Shown: piece after piece, positions 8,207-16,885 of the stretch | How the letters are laid out: each line of letters opens with the position of its first letter | Position numbering within the stretch: position 1 is the first letter of the stretch | Assembly (NCBI GenBank): GCA_009885935.1 | Contig: VFJT01000196.1 | Coordinates: forward strand, 1-32,077 | DNA length: 32,077 nucleotides | DNA from: Gammaproteobacteria bacterium | GTDB taxonomy: Bacteria; Pseudomonadota; Gammaproteobacteria; UBA1113 | Direction of reading: 5' to 3' | Notes under the pieces: generated by a model | The model's input: the letters and a program-made list of their open reading frames with translations, nothing else | Told to the model about the DNA's origin: nothing | Databases searched by the model: none | Made by a program: the position numbers and the translations under genes

Positions 8207-8871
8207 ATATCGCGCTCTTCGGGGCCGGTACGTTCTTTCCACCCTAAGAGTTTACGGGTGATAAAAAGATAAATGGGTTTAGCGACACCCATCCACAGAC
8301 GATTTATTCCTGATTTTTGTGCCAAAATACGGCGTTCCATCTTTCCTACGGTGGCATATTTACGTTGATGCTTTAATAAATGCCGCAGATCTTCTCTCGC
8401 AAAAACCCTGGCCAATTTTGAATTGGAGGAAAATACCCAAGCGAGTTGAAAGTCGGTGATAGCAGGCAATCCCGTTGCTTCGTCTATGAGCCAATTCGCT
8501 TCCTTGGCTAGATCGTTATTGGCTACACCGGCACGGCGCATGCACCTTAATAATTCTTTACAGTGTTTAAAATATTCGGGTGTTAAATATTCTGTACGAC
8601 GATAGATAGCGTCTCCTTGCAAGAAGCCGCGTATATGGTAGTCTTTATGGGTAAACAATAAAGTTGGGAAATAAGGTAGATGCAGGGGCATCAATTGCTT
8701 TAAAGCACGGCGCTCATTCCAGGCTAATAATTTTGAAATACCGCGCAAAAAAAATTTTTGACTGTAAATGCGTTTAATGGCAAAGACTTCCACTCCCTCT
8801 TCAGTTTTAAAAAGTCCTTTTTCAATGCCCCCAAAGGCGTCATTTTTTAATGTGGCTTGGTAAATAAACAC
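8203..8871 (-). CDS. Protein-kinase-fold phosphotransferase (RIO/Kdo-kinase-like)
   Basis: 222 residues from GTG 8871, which has GAGGAG 7 nt upstream; the frame is open to 8937 but that stretch overlaps the promoter. Kinase-like signs: a Lys in VFAIKRIY, an E in AWNERRALKQL, a catalytic-loop-like NNDLAKEANWL and a metal-site-like ITDFQLAW. The catalytic loop has Asn where HxD kinases carry His. Similar short proteins in gammaproteobacteria are annotated as serine/threonine or lipopolysaccharide-type kinases. A basic C-terminal region (KPIYLFITRKLLGWKER) could bind membrane. Its promoter core is the same 22 bp as that of the catalase gene. Substrate unknown. Confidence 0.8.
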   Translation of the reverse strand: MFIYQATLKNDAFGGIEKGLFKTEEGVEVFAIKRIYSQKFFLRGISKLLAWNERRALKQLMPLHLPYFPTLLFTHKDYHIRGFLQGDAIYRRTEYLTPEYFKHCKELLRCMRRAGVANNDLAKEANWLIDEATGLPAITDFQLAWVFSSNSKLARVFAREDLRHLLKHQRKYATVGKMERRILAQKSGINRLWMGVAKPIYLFITRKLLGWKERTGPEERDI

Positions 8872-8887
8872 AATTCTCTCCTCATGA

Positions 8888-8909
8888 TGGCCACAGCATA
8901 GCAAATTTG
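8888..8909 (-). promoter_or_regulatory. Promoter core of kinase-like gene, copy 2 of the 22-bp repeat
   Basis: Exact copy of 4970-4991, again reading towards a minus-strand gene, with extended -10 TGC-TATGCT. The start region falls a few bases before the GAGGAG of the gene starting at 8871, giving a very short leader. Confidence 0.55.
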
Positions 8910-8964
8910 TGTGGGCTAAGGTACTTCTTATTGCCAAAAACCAGCAAAAAATAGAGTAAACGCC

Positions 8965-9026
8965 TCTAAAATCCGAGCCGCGACCGTCAGGGAGCGGGCC
9001 CTTATGGTCGCGGCTCGGATTTTAGA
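8965..9026. repeat. GC-rich perfect 21-bp inverted repeat
   Basis: The arms 8965-8985 and 9006-9026 are fully complementary, around a 20-nt loop. The core GAGCCGCGACC is far richer in GC than its surroundings. It lies between divergent genes and lacks a T-tract, so it is not a normal terminator. It may be a small mobile palindromic element. Confidence 0.8.
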
Positions 9027-9061
9027 TGGATTTACTTCAGTAAAATCAGTTGGTTACATCC

Positions 9062-9094
9062 CTTAAGAAAACCTTAAGCTTATTTTGTTATAAC
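9062..9094 (+). promoter_or_regulatory. PmrA-box-like direct repeat with extended -10 promoter
   Basis: CTTAAG occurs at 9062-9067 and again at 9073-9078, an 11-bp period matching the CTTAA-N6-CTTAA spacing known for PmrA boxes in Legionella and Coxiella. An extended -10, TGT-TATAAC, follows at 9086-9094, so the box covers the -35 position as expected for an activator. The gene at 9151 lies downstream. Confidence 0.55.
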
Positions 9095-9150
9095 TAACCG
9101 TTCGAAAAATATAAATAGCCCTAACTGGGGCAATAGCTGAGGTAAATAAT

Positions 9151-10209
9151 ATGTCTAGTGTAGAAGGTGCTGTGTCACGCAAATCTATCTTGAAATCGGA
9201 AGATGCTGTAAAGGGAATTAAAAAAAGTGTTCGTTTTGATGAAGCGGTGGATTCAAAAAAAGAGAGGGTTCGCAATCCTTTACGAGTGCTTGATTTTTCA
9301 AGGAGCGGTTATCTAAGCAAATCTTTAGAGGGCTATTTCTTCGAGGGAGATCAATGTAATAAGTTCTTCATTCTGAAAGAGGAGCTTTCTAACAGTACTG
9401 AGATCAGTGAGAAATTTTCTCATAGCACAGATGTTTGTATAGTGTTTTCTCGCGAAGATCTTCCTTTAGCTACGTTTTATCCAGAGACTTCTGCTAATTT
9501 GGAGCAAGTTTGTGCCAACTCAAAGATGAAAATTATTCAAATAGAGGTTAATAGAGGTGAAGAGTTTAAACGCTATATCGTGCCGACTATAGATGCAATA
9601 CAAAAAGCTTATTCTCAGAAGGATGAAATCCCCGTGATTTCAAACATAAAAGATAAGTTTGCTGATATGGCTAAGCAGATACTATCTGCGCCTGAAGTTT
9701 CGGCGTTCCAGAAAAAAATGGCTTTTAAGGACCTCATAAAAATGTATGCAGCAATCGATGCATGTCCTGACACTATCTTGAATTATTATGCGCTATATCA
9801 GAATGATTTGAAAATGATAGATGAAGATTTTAAAATAAGTAAACAAGAGCTTTTGAAAAAATCTTTTCGAGATTTTGACCAATGGGAACAGGAAGAGCAA
9901 AAGTTAAAAGGTGCTATGCAAGCAAATAAAAAGAAGGAACTAGGTTGTTTTTTTGATGATATAAGCAAGTGCTATGATCAACTTCCAAGACCTTCCTTTC
10001 CTTTAGCAGAAGTAGACACAACATTAGATAGTAAGACGGTAGCAGGAATTGCAGAGCACACTGTTCCCGTAACCACTACTGTGCAAAATGAGATTGTGGA
10101 TTTTTCTGGGAAGGATGGGAAGAAGGAGCGTACGACCCCTTTTTGGTCAGAAAAGCAACCGGTTGAGAAAGCGCCTATTACAGAGCAGCTGGCTGGCTTA
10201 ACAATATAA
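9151..10209 (+). CDS. Effector-like hypothetical protein with SILK and RVxF (PP1 docking) motifs
   Basis: 352 residues, mostly hydrophilic, no signal peptide or membrane span, no family recognised. Near the N-terminus SILK (residues 12-15) precedes KSVRF (25-29), which is flanked by basic residues before and acidic residues after. This pair and order is how eukaryotic regulators such as inhibitor-2-like proteins dock on protein phosphatase 1. The middle is helical and charged, and the C-terminal part is Glu/Lys-rich, ending in EQLAGLTI. The promoter has a PmrA-box-like repeat, as in many Dot/Icm effector genes. Start ATG 9151 with TGAGGT upstream. Together this suggests a secreted effector aimed at a host phosphatase. 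That is inference; short motifs can arise by chance. Confidence 0.8.
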   Translation: MSSVEGAVSRKSILKSEDAVKGIKKSVRFDEAVDSKKERVRNPLRVLDFSRSGYLSKSLEGYFFEGDQCNKFFILKEELSNSTEISEKFSHSTDVCIVFSREDLPLATFYPETSANLEQVCANSKMKIIQIEVNRGEEFKRYIVPTIDAIQKAYSQKDEIPVISNIKDKFADMAKQILSAPEVSAFQKKMAFKDLIKMYAAIDACPDTILNYYALYQNDLKMIDEDFKISKQELLKKSFRDFDQWEQEEQKLKGAMQANKKKELGCFFDDISKCYDQLPRPSFPLAEVDTTLDSKTVAGIAEHTVPVTTTVQNEIVDFSGKDGKKERTTPFWSEKQPVEKAPITEQLAGLTI

Positions 10210-10230
10210 TGTAACTAGGGCGATATATGG

Positions 10231-10253
10231 ATAGCCCCTACCGTAGGGGCTAT
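10231..10253 (+). terminator. Hairpin after the effector-like gene
   Basis: ATAGCCCCTA-CCG-TAGGGGCTAT is a perfect 10-bp stem, 22 nt after the stop codon, followed by TTATTACTT. The U-run is poor, so termination may be partial. The sequence shares GCCCCTA/TAGGGGC with the repeat family found elsewhere in the window. Confidence 0.5.
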
Positions 10254-10295
10254 TATTACTTAGAATCCCCCCACTTTTTCTGTCTATTTAATTCC

Positions 10296-10315
10296 CATGA
10301 ATTTCATGTTAAAAT
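10296..10315 (+). promoter_or_regulatory. Extended -10 promoter overlapped by a palindrome
   Basis: TGT-TAAAAT (10307-10315) is a likely extended -10 for the gene at 10358. Directly before it, CATGAA-T-TTCATG is a perfect 13-bp palindrome, placed where a repressor would block RNA polymerase. Confidence 0.4.
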
Positions 10316-10357
10316 ACCGTACTAACTTATTCTAAGATCATGTAAGGGACGATAATC

Positions 10358-10984
10358 ATGCCCCAATATAAAACCTTAGCTGCGGAATACAACACAGAGT
10401 ATTTGCCTAAATGGCAAAGAATTCAAAGCGCTGAATCTATCCAGAAACTAAAAGATAATCTTGAGCGCACTCAGCGTGCAGTTGAGCAACAACAAAAAGA
10501 TATAGCGCAGAATAAAACGGTTATAGAAAAGTCTAATCTACCTGGGTTAGAAGTCGATATCATGGTGTTACAGGGAATATTAGAAAAACATAAAAAAATA
10601 TGTAAAAATGCTGTAGGCAAAAAAGAAAAGACGGAAAGCCTAAAAGCGAATTATGAGCTCATAGAGACAGTAAAAGTTCAAATTAGTAACAAAAGGACTT
10701 TCATCACAAGAATTGCAGAATTGCCAGACCATATTTTACCCGAGGTTAAGATGGCTCAGAAATGCATACCGCTACAAGAGAAAAATCTTAAAAAATTACA
10801 GCAGGATGCTACGAAATTAGAAGAAGCTCTAGCATCTAGAGAGGCAGAATTAAAAGAACTCAATTTAACGCGTCATAGCGATATGGCTTATGTACAATTT
10901 TTCCAAAGCGCGTTAGCTATGAAAATAGCAACCGCGCTGGATAACACTTTTGAAGTATTAGAAGACCTAAAATGCCAACCTTAA
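10358..10984 (+). CDS. Coiled-coil hypothetical protein
   Basis: 208 residues, strongly helical, with two long runs rich in Lys, Glu and Gln (about residues 22-60 and 132-168) that look like coiled coils around a segment containing Pro (LPDHILPEVKM). No enzyme motif, signal peptide or membrane span. AAGGGA lies 8 nt before ATG 10358. It follows the effector-like gene on the same strand but has its own promoter. Small coiled-coil proteins like this are frequent among secreted effectors of Legionellales, yet nothing here proves secretion. Its stop overlaps the stop of the convergent glutamate-synthase-like gene by 4 nt. Confidence 0.75.
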   Translation: MPQYKTLAAEYNTEYLPKWQRIQSAESIQKLKDNLERTQRAVEQQQKDIAQNKTVIEKSNLPGLEVDIMVLQGILEKHKKICKNAVGKKEKTESLKANYELIETVKVQISNKRTFITRIAELPDHILPEVKMAQKCIPLQEKNLKKLQQDATKLEEALASREAELKELNLTRHSDMAYVQFFQSALAMKIATALDNTFEVLEDLKCQP

Positions 10985-12552
10985 AATCGCTCGGCGCTGG
11001 CATTGGCCCACGCTTCGGCAAAACTTTCCGGAATGGCCTTGCCTAAGAGTACACCGGGTTCCAAAAACTCATACAATTCGGCGTAAGTTTTGGAAGTAAA
11101 ATCGCTAGTTTGTCTAAATAAATGTTTAGGGTTTAAATCGGCTATGCCTGTAACACCCATGGCGCCCGCTAATTCTAGCAGACTTTCAATGGTGGCCGTA
11201 TGATAGTTTTTAACGCGCACCGATTTGTCGCTGACCACCAAGCCTTTAACCAAGCGTGGATTTTGTGTGGCTACACCTACGGGACAAGTATTGGCATTGC
11301 ACTGCAGCGATTGCAGGCAGCCTAGGGCAAACATCATCGCACGAGCGGAGTTACACATATCGGCACCCAAACAAAATTTATCGATCATGTCAAAACCAGT
11401 GGCTACTTTACCACTGCAAATGATGCGAATTTTATCTTTGAGATTAGTGCCCACTAAAGCATTGCGCACAAAACGTAAAGCAGGAAATAAGGGTTCGCCT
11501 AAGTGATCGGCAAATTCTAAGGGGGCAGCACCCGTGCCGCCTTCGGAGCCATCTACGGTAATAAAATCGGGTAAAATGCCCGTTTTGAGCATGGCTTTAC
11601 AGATGCTTAAAAATTCAGAGCGTATACCGATACATAATTTAAACCCCACCGGTTTGCCGCCGGATAGCTCGCGTAATTGTGCTACAAAATGCAATAGTCC
11701 TTCTGGAGTGGAAAATTCAGGGTTAGTGGGAGGTGAAATACAATCTTTTCCCATCGGCACGCCGCGAATGGTGGAAATTTCATGATTGACCTTAGCGGCA
11801 GGCAAGATACCACCGTGTGAAGGCTTAGCGCCTTGGGATAATTTGATTTCTATCATCTTAACCACATCAAGATGTGCTTTTTTAGTAAACTCTTCGGGAC
11901 AAAAACGGCCGTCATGCGTTCTGGCACCAAATAAGCCCGTGCCCAATTGAAAAATAATATCGCCGCCCTGTAGATGATACGGACTTAAACCGCCTTCACC
12001 GGTATTATGCGCAAAACAACCTAATTTCGCGCCCTTGTTCAAAGCCATGATGGCATTGGGACTTAAGGCACCAAAGCTTAATGCTGATACATTTAAACGG
12101 GAAGCATAGTAGGGCTGGCTGCATTGTGGCCCACCGACCATGACATAGCCCTCATCGTGGCTTAATACCGTAGGGCATAATGAATGGCGTATGGAAAAAT
12201 ACCCCGGCGCGCGCACGTCATTTTGTGTGCCAAAAGGCTGCGTATCGCGTTGATTCTTGGCTCGTTGATAAACCAGGGCGCGGGTTTCGCGGTTAAAAGG
12301 GCGTTCGCTTTGGTTGGAAGCAATAAAATATTGCTGTATTTCTGGGCGGACTAATTCCAACATAAAGCGAATGTGGCCCAGAATGGGGAAATTACGCAAA
12401 ATAGCGTGTTTGCTTTGTAGTAAGTCATAAGTGCCAACGATGACGAGAAATGCCCCCGCAACCAGGATGAACTTTAGGGGAAACCACATCAAAAGGACAA
12501 TAATGGCGGGCAAAATGAGTAGCAAAAAAGCAAAGATAATGAGTCGTTTCAT
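10981..12552 (-). CDS. FMN-binding glutamate synthase family protein, membrane-anchored
   Basis: 523 residues from ATG 12552 (AAGG 6 nt upstream; longer frames lack this). An N-terminal hydrophobic stretch forms one or two membrane spans (residues about 4-40). The rest corresponds to the FMN barrel of the glutamate synthase large subunit: GGLSPYHLQGGDIIFQLGTG, KLSQGAKPSHGG, TVDGSEGGTGAAP. A 3Fe-4S pattern C-x5-C-x4-C follows in GCLQSLQCNANTCPVG. The amidotransferase domain and the glutamate synthase C-terminal domain are missing, as is usual for this stand-alone family, whose reaction is not firmly known. A third minus-strand gene after rph and the helicase, separated by a repeat. Confidence 0.93.
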   Translation of the reverse strand: MKRLIIFAFLLLILPAIIVLLMWFPLKFILVAGAFLVIVGTYDLLQSKHAILRNFPILGHIRFMLELVRPEIQQYFIASNQSERPFNRETRALVYQRAKNQRDTQPFGTQNDVRAPGYFSIRHSLCPTVLSHDEGYVMVGGPQCSQPYYASRLNVSALSFGALSPNAIMALNKGAKLGCFAHNTGEGGLSPYHLQGGDIIFQLGTGLFGARTHDGRFCPEEFTKKAHLDVVKMIEIKLSQGAKPSHGGILPAAKVNHEISTIRGVPMGKDCISPPTNPEFSTPEGLLHFVAQLRELSGGKPVGFKLCIGIRSEFLSICKAMLKTGILPDFITVDGSEGGTGAAPLEFADHLGEPLFPALRFVRNALVGTNLKDKIRIICSGKVATGFDMIDKFCLGADMCNSARAMMFALGCLQSLQCNANTCPVGVATQNPRLVKGLVVSDKSVRVKNYHTATIESLLELAGAMGVTGIADLNPKHLFRQTSDFTSKTYAELYEFLEPGVLLGKAIPESFAEAWANASAERF

Positions 12553-12682
12553 GATAAGCCTTTTGTTTAGGGAGTGATCTATGCCCATTACACTGCAAGA
12601 TGTGGACCATGTCAAGTATGAGGTAGTTGTTATTTACGCTGAACAATTCTCTAGCTGATTATGCAAATCAATGTCTCTATCA

Positions 12683-12738
12683 TAGGGGCAGGCCCCCGTG
12701 CCTGCCCTAGAGGGGCGGCCACAGGGGGCCGCCCCTAC
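12683..12738. repeat. 56-bp GC-rich double-hairpin repeat, copy 1
   Basis: Starts TAGGGGC and ends GCCCCTAC. It contains two hairpins: GGGCAGGC/GCCTGCCC with a 6-nt loop, and GGGGCGGCC/GGCCGCCCC with loop ACAGGG. A second copy at 24401-24456 has the same length and layout. It lies between two minus-strand genes. Confidence 0.85.
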
Positions 12739-12762
12739 AGCAGATCTGCGGGGCTACAAGTT

Positions 12763-15700
12763 TTATTCCATAGGTGCCAACAGATACTGCAGATCGCCGG
12801 CTTCTAAACGGCCGCCGGTTGCGACGTCGTTGGCGAAGATATCGTTTAATAGGGTTTGTTTTTTTTGTTGTAGATGAATGATCTTTTCTTCTACTGAACC
12901 TCTAGTAATCAGCTTATAGATAAAAACCGCTTTGTTTTGCCCTATACGATGTGCGCGATCGCTGGCCTGATTTTCGGCCGCAGGGTTCCACCAGGGGTCG
13001 TAATGGATGACAGTATCGGCGGCGGTTAGGTTTAAGCCGGTGCCCCCCGCTTTTAAGCTTAATAAGAATAAAGGGACTTCGCCATTTTGAAAGCGAGTAA
13101 CCGGCGTTTGCCTATCTTTAGTCTTGCCCGTTAGTAAAACATAGGGGATACCCAACACTTTTAATTCGGGCTCAATTAAACTCAACATACTGGTGAAGGT
13201 GGAGAATAACAGTATTTTGCGACCCTCTTCTATCATCTCGGGTAAAACCGACAGCAAATATTCTAATTTAGCCGATTGCGCGATACTCTGTGCAGATTCT
13301 AATTTGACTAAGCGTGGGTCGCAACACGCTTGGCGTAATTTTAATAGGGCATCTAAGATCTCAATGTGGCTTTGTGCAAAGCCTTTTTGCGCTAATATCT
13401 TTTGTATTTTATTGCCTACACTTAAGCGTATGCTTTCATACAGAGTGGCTTGTTCTTCATTCATGTCGATTAATTGTATCATTTCATTTTTGGGGGGTAA
13501 GTCAGCAGCGACTACGCTTTTGGCGCGACGTAATAAAAAGGGTGCAATGCGTTTTTGTAACGCTAATTTGCGAGCGGCATCGCCATCTCTTTCAATGGGC
13601 AGTCTGAATAATTTATTAAATGATTTTTGATTGCCTAAATAACCGGGTAACAAGAAGTGGAATAAAGACCATAATTCGCCTAAATGGTTTTCCATGGGCG
13701 TACCGGTTAAACACAAACGATGTTCGGTTTCTAATTGTGTGACGATGGCAAAAGCTTTGGTATTGGCGTTTTTGATCCATTGTGCCTCATCTAAAATGAT
13801 GGTGTAATAAGACAATTGTTCTAACAGGGCTTGGTCGTGTAAAATGACGGCATAAGTGGTTAAAATAATGTCGTGCTGTGCTAATACATCTTTTTCGGTA
13901 GGGCGGTCTGTTCCTTGTAATATTAATACCGTGAAACCGGGGGTAAATCTCTGGATTTCACTGTGCCAATTGTTAGTAAGACTAGTCGGTGAAATAATTA
14001 AGATCGGTTTTTTAACACGGCCCTGATCTTTTTCCATGGCCAAGTGCGCTAAGGTTTGCACTGTTTTACCCAAACCCATATCATCGGCCAGAATACCCGC
14101 TAAATGATGCTCCCTTAAAAATTGTAACCAAGTTAAACCTTCTAACTGGTAATGCCGTAGCGTGCCCTTAAAACTATCGGTAGGGTGTAAAATAGCTTGC
14201 GATAAGGGGAAAGCCTGCCATTTTTGACCGAGGGATTGTAGCTCGGGCGGTATTTGCCACTGTATTTGTGGCAAGGAGAAATTTTCTTTGTGGCCGATGA
14301 GTTGTGAGGCAAACAACGCATTGATAGGCAGACCATTTTCTTTTAAGCTATTTTTGTCATAGATCTCGGTTAAGGTGAGTAAGATGCTTTGAAAGCGGTG
14401 CATAGGAATCGCTATTTTTTTGCCGTCGTCTAAAGTAAGAATTAATAGTTCATTGGCATCTAGGTCTAAAATAGCGGCTAAGCTTAAGTTTGCATAATCA
14501 TTTTGTAGCAATTTTGCCAGAACGGGGATTAAATTTATTTTTTCATCGTCGATTATTATACCCATTTCTAAAGAAAACCAATTTTTCTTGGCGTCTTCTT
14601 TGATTTCGCCATACCAATCGTCATAGATGGCAGCAGGGGCATAGATAAAGCTGGGATCGTAAACGATATTCCAACCTAAGGGCGGTAATTCTTGCTCTGC
14701 CGAGGTTAAGAAATGAGACACATCTGCTTTGCTGTCCCCTACATGATAAAAGTGGGTGTAGTCGCGTTTTACAAAGACGGGGGTTTTCTCATCAAAGCGA
14801 TGAACGCCGCGCTCGTTTAATTGTTGCAGATAATTTTTTTCAATATCCCATTGCCTAGGGTAAACAAAGAGGGTGTCATCGTTTAAATCATATAGATTCT
14901 GTTCATAGGTGTCGGGTTGGCAGCAGACGGCCTCATACTGAAAAGTGATGGTGGCATAACTATAATTAGATTCATAACGATGATAGCGTGCCACAGTAGA
15001 ATTGGAGGATAGTATCCGTGCACTGTCTGTGCTGTATAACGTTAAAGTTGCGATGGGGGTTATGACGCGTTGTTCTATAGCATTGGCTACAGGCAGTGGC
15101 GGTAAGCCGCGCGCGCTGGCCCAAGCATCAAAGGCTGTTTTTAAAAAATCGCCTTGATCGGGATAATAAACCGGCATAGCCAAACAGTGTTTTAAAGTTT
15201 CAGCAGATAAAGCCGTGTGTATAGGGCCTACCTGTTGTAATTCGGCATTGTAATACAGAAAGGGGGTGACTGGCCACAACGAAAGTACCGTATTGTTGTG
15301 TGTGTGCGGTAAATATTTAAAACCACCGTGGCTTAAACGGTGCCAGTCTAAATGGATGTTTTCTGCTTCTTCTTGCCAGCTTAACGGTTTTGTTGCCGCT
15401 TGCCAAAAAGCACGCCCTGTTTTGATCAACGCACGGATGACTTCTGCTGGAGTTTGCGCCTGTAGGCGATAGCGTTCGCCTAAGTCTTCGGCATTGTACT
15501 GGCGATAACGGCGCAATTGTTGTACTAAGATTATGTCAGTGCTGGTTAATAGTTCTAAGTCACGCATGTCGGTGAGTTTTGCGGTCTTAATGGCGGAAAG
15601 GCTATAGCCCCCTTTTTTAAGCGCTTTGCTTTGATATAAATCGATGAACAAATAGCGAGGTTGATCTTCATCAAAACCAAAAGATAAGACATAGAGTAAT

Positions 15701-16119
15701 ACGTCATCCTGAAGGGATTCGCTTAAGAAATCTTCTTGTGCGTTGGGGGTGTAGGTTTCATCTAACCAACTTTCCCAGATCTTATAGCGGGTCTTTTCAA
15801 AACCAGCGGAATTACGCATAGCTATATCCATGTTGGCTTCCAACTGGTACAGTACTGCGGCTACGTGGCGGCAATTAAAGCTCATGGAACAAGAGCAAGT
15901 GCCGATGATATTACTGCGCGCGTGTTTTGAGGGTTCCAGGACGATATTCACGCGATAAGTCTGTGTGCCATTGCCTTGCACCGTTGCCCCTACTGCTTGC
16001 CCACTGCGAAAAGTCAACTTAGACACTAGGTTGCTTAAAAACATTTGACGGCCGTAACTCACACATCCCGGTGAGAAATGATTTTTAAACAACGTGTTGA
16101 TGTCAAATTTTTCCGGCAT
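12763..16119 (-). CDS. SWIM zinc-finger SNF2-family helicase
   Basis: 1,118 residues; ATG 16119 with AGGA upstream. A SWIM-type zinc finger lies near the N-terminus (C75-x-C77 and C83-x-H85 in CSCSMSFNCRH). A long middle region is of the kind seen in bacterial SNF2 proteins. The two-lobed ATPase has Walker A DDMGLGKT (about residue 680), DEAQ (about 775), a TGTPMENHLGELWSLFHF motif, and in lobe two SLKAGGTGLNLTAAD and DRAHRIGQ. Such proteins (RapA/HepA relatives) move along double-stranded DNA and remodel protein-DNA complexes; the exact task of the bacterial SWIM-SNF2 type is unclear. The gene begins 21 nt after rph ends and is likely transcribed with it. Confidence 0.96.
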   Translation of the reverse strand: MPEKFDINTLFKNHFSPGCVSYGRQMFLSNLVSKLTFRSGQAVGATVQGNGTQTYRVNIVLEPSKHARSNIIGTCSCSMSFNCRHVAAVLYQLEANMDIAMRNSAGFEKTRYKIWESWLDETYTPNAQEDFLSESLQDDVLLYVLSFGFDEDQPRYLFIDLYQSKALKKGGYSLSAIKTAKLTDMRDLELLTSTDIILVQQLRRYRQYNAEDLGERYRLQAQTPAEVIRALIKTGRAFWQAATKPLSWQEEAENIHLDWHRLSHGGFKYLPHTHNNTVLSLWPVTPFLYYNAELQQVGPIHTALSAETLKHCLAMPVYYPDQGDFLKTAFDAWASARGLPPLPVANAIEQRVITPIATLTLYSTDSARILSSNSTVARYHRYESNYSYATITFQYEAVCCQPDTYEQNLYDLNDDTLFVYPRQWDIEKNYLQQLNERGVHRFDEKTPVFVKRDYTHFYHVGDSKADVSHFLTSAEQELPPLGWNIVYDPSFIYAPAAIYDDWYGEIKEDAKKNWFSLEMGIIIDDEKINLIPVLAKLLQNDYANLSLAAILDLDANELLILTLDDGKKIAIPMHRFQSILLTLTEIYDKNSLKENGLPINALFASQLIGHKENFSLPQIQWQIPPELQSLGQKWQAFPLSQAILHPTDSFKGTLRHYQLEGLTWLQFLREHHLAGILADDMGLGKTVQTLAHLAMEKDQGRVKKPILIISPTSLTNNWHSEIQRFTPGFTVLILQGTDRPTEKDVLAQHDIILTTYAVILHDQALLEQLSYYTIILDEAQWIKNANTKAFAIVTQLETEHRLCLTGTPMENHLGELWSLFHFLLPGYLGNQKSFNKLFRLPIERDGDAARKLALQKRIAPFLLRRAKSVVAADLPPKNEMIQLIDMNEEQATLYESIRLSVGNKIQKILAQKGFAQSHIEILDALLKLRQACCDPRLVKLESAQSIAQSAKLEYLLSVLPEMIEEGRKILLFSTFTSMLSLIEPELKVLGIPYVLLTGKTKDRQTPVTRFQNGEVPLFLLSLKAGGTGLNLTAADTVIHYDPWWNPAAENQASDRAHRIGQNKAVFIYKLITRGSVEEKIIHLQQKKQTLLNDIFANDVATGGRLEAGDLQYLLAPME

Positions 16120-16140
16120 AGTAATCCTGTTTTGTGTGTA

Positions 16141-16857
16141 TTATGCAGACACAACATTTTTTTGTAATGCAATAATTTCTTTGATGCCTTTTTCCGCCAA
16201 TAAGAGCATTTGATCTAGATCGCTACGGCTAAAGGCTTCCTCTTCGGCGGTGCCTTGAATTTCGATAAAGCGGCCCCCTTCATCCATGACTACATTCAAA
16301 TCGGTTTCAGCTTGACTGTCTTCGCTGTAGTCCAAATCTAATAGCGCTTGTTGTTTGTGCAAGCCTACGGATACGGCGGCAACCCAATGAGTCAGCGGCG
16401 ATTCGCTTAAAACTTGACGCTGACGCAAATAGGCAATAGCGTCGTAGAGTGCTACACAACTGCCACTGATAGCGGCGGTGCGTGTGCCGCCATCGGCTTG
16501 AATGACATCGCAGTCCAGTTGTATGGTATTTTCACCCAATAACGATAAATTAATGGCCGGGCGCAGAGCGCGGCCAATTAAACGCTGAATTTCTACCGTA
16601 CGCGCACTTTGTTTGCCTCTGGCTGCTTCGCGTTCGTTGCGTTCGTGGGTAGCCCTAGGTAATAAGCCGTATTCAGCGGTCAACCAGCCCTTGCCGCTGC
16701 CTTTTAAGAAGCGCGGCACACCGCTGATGATACTGGCATTGCACAGTACTTTAGTGTCGCCATATTCAACCAATACCGATCCTTCGGCGTGTTTAGTATA
16801 AGAGCGGTTAAAGCGGATCGGGCGTAGCTCATCGGAAGAGCGATTATTGGTGCGCAT
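16141..16857 (-). CDS. rph: Ribonuclease PH
   Basis: 238 residues from ATG 16857 (GAGG 6 nt upstream), the same length as in E. coli. It trims tRNA 3' ends with phosphate. Typical stretches: [16 protein letters not shown] at the N-terminus, [17 protein letters not shown], the Arg-rich [26 protein letters not shown], and [16 protein letters not shown] with the metal-binding and catalytic acidic residues. It starts a minus-strand set with the SNF2 gene and is divergent from yicC, with a palindrome in the shared region. Confidence 0.97.
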   Translation of the reverse strand: MRTNNRSSDELRPIRFNRSYTKHAEGSVLVEYGDTKVLCNASIISGVPRFLKGSGKGWLTAEYGLLPRATHERNEREAARGKQSARTVEIQRLIGRALRPAINLSLLGENTIQLDCDVIQADGGTRTAAISGSCVALYDAIAYLRQRQVLSESPLTHWVAAVSVGLHKQQALLDLDYSEDSQAETDLNVVMDEGGRFIEIQGTAEEEAFSRSDLDQMLLLAEKGIKEIIALQKNVVSA

Positions 16858-16885
16858 GGATAACCTCGTTTTAGAAAATGACAGC

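Noticed and set aside
8965..9026. Bidirectional terminator
   Set aside because: The flanking genes are divergent and neither side has a T-run.
13193..13630. Plus-strand frames opposite the SNF2 helicase
   Set aside because: The minus strand carries the complete helicase with all motifs; the plus-strand products show no family features.
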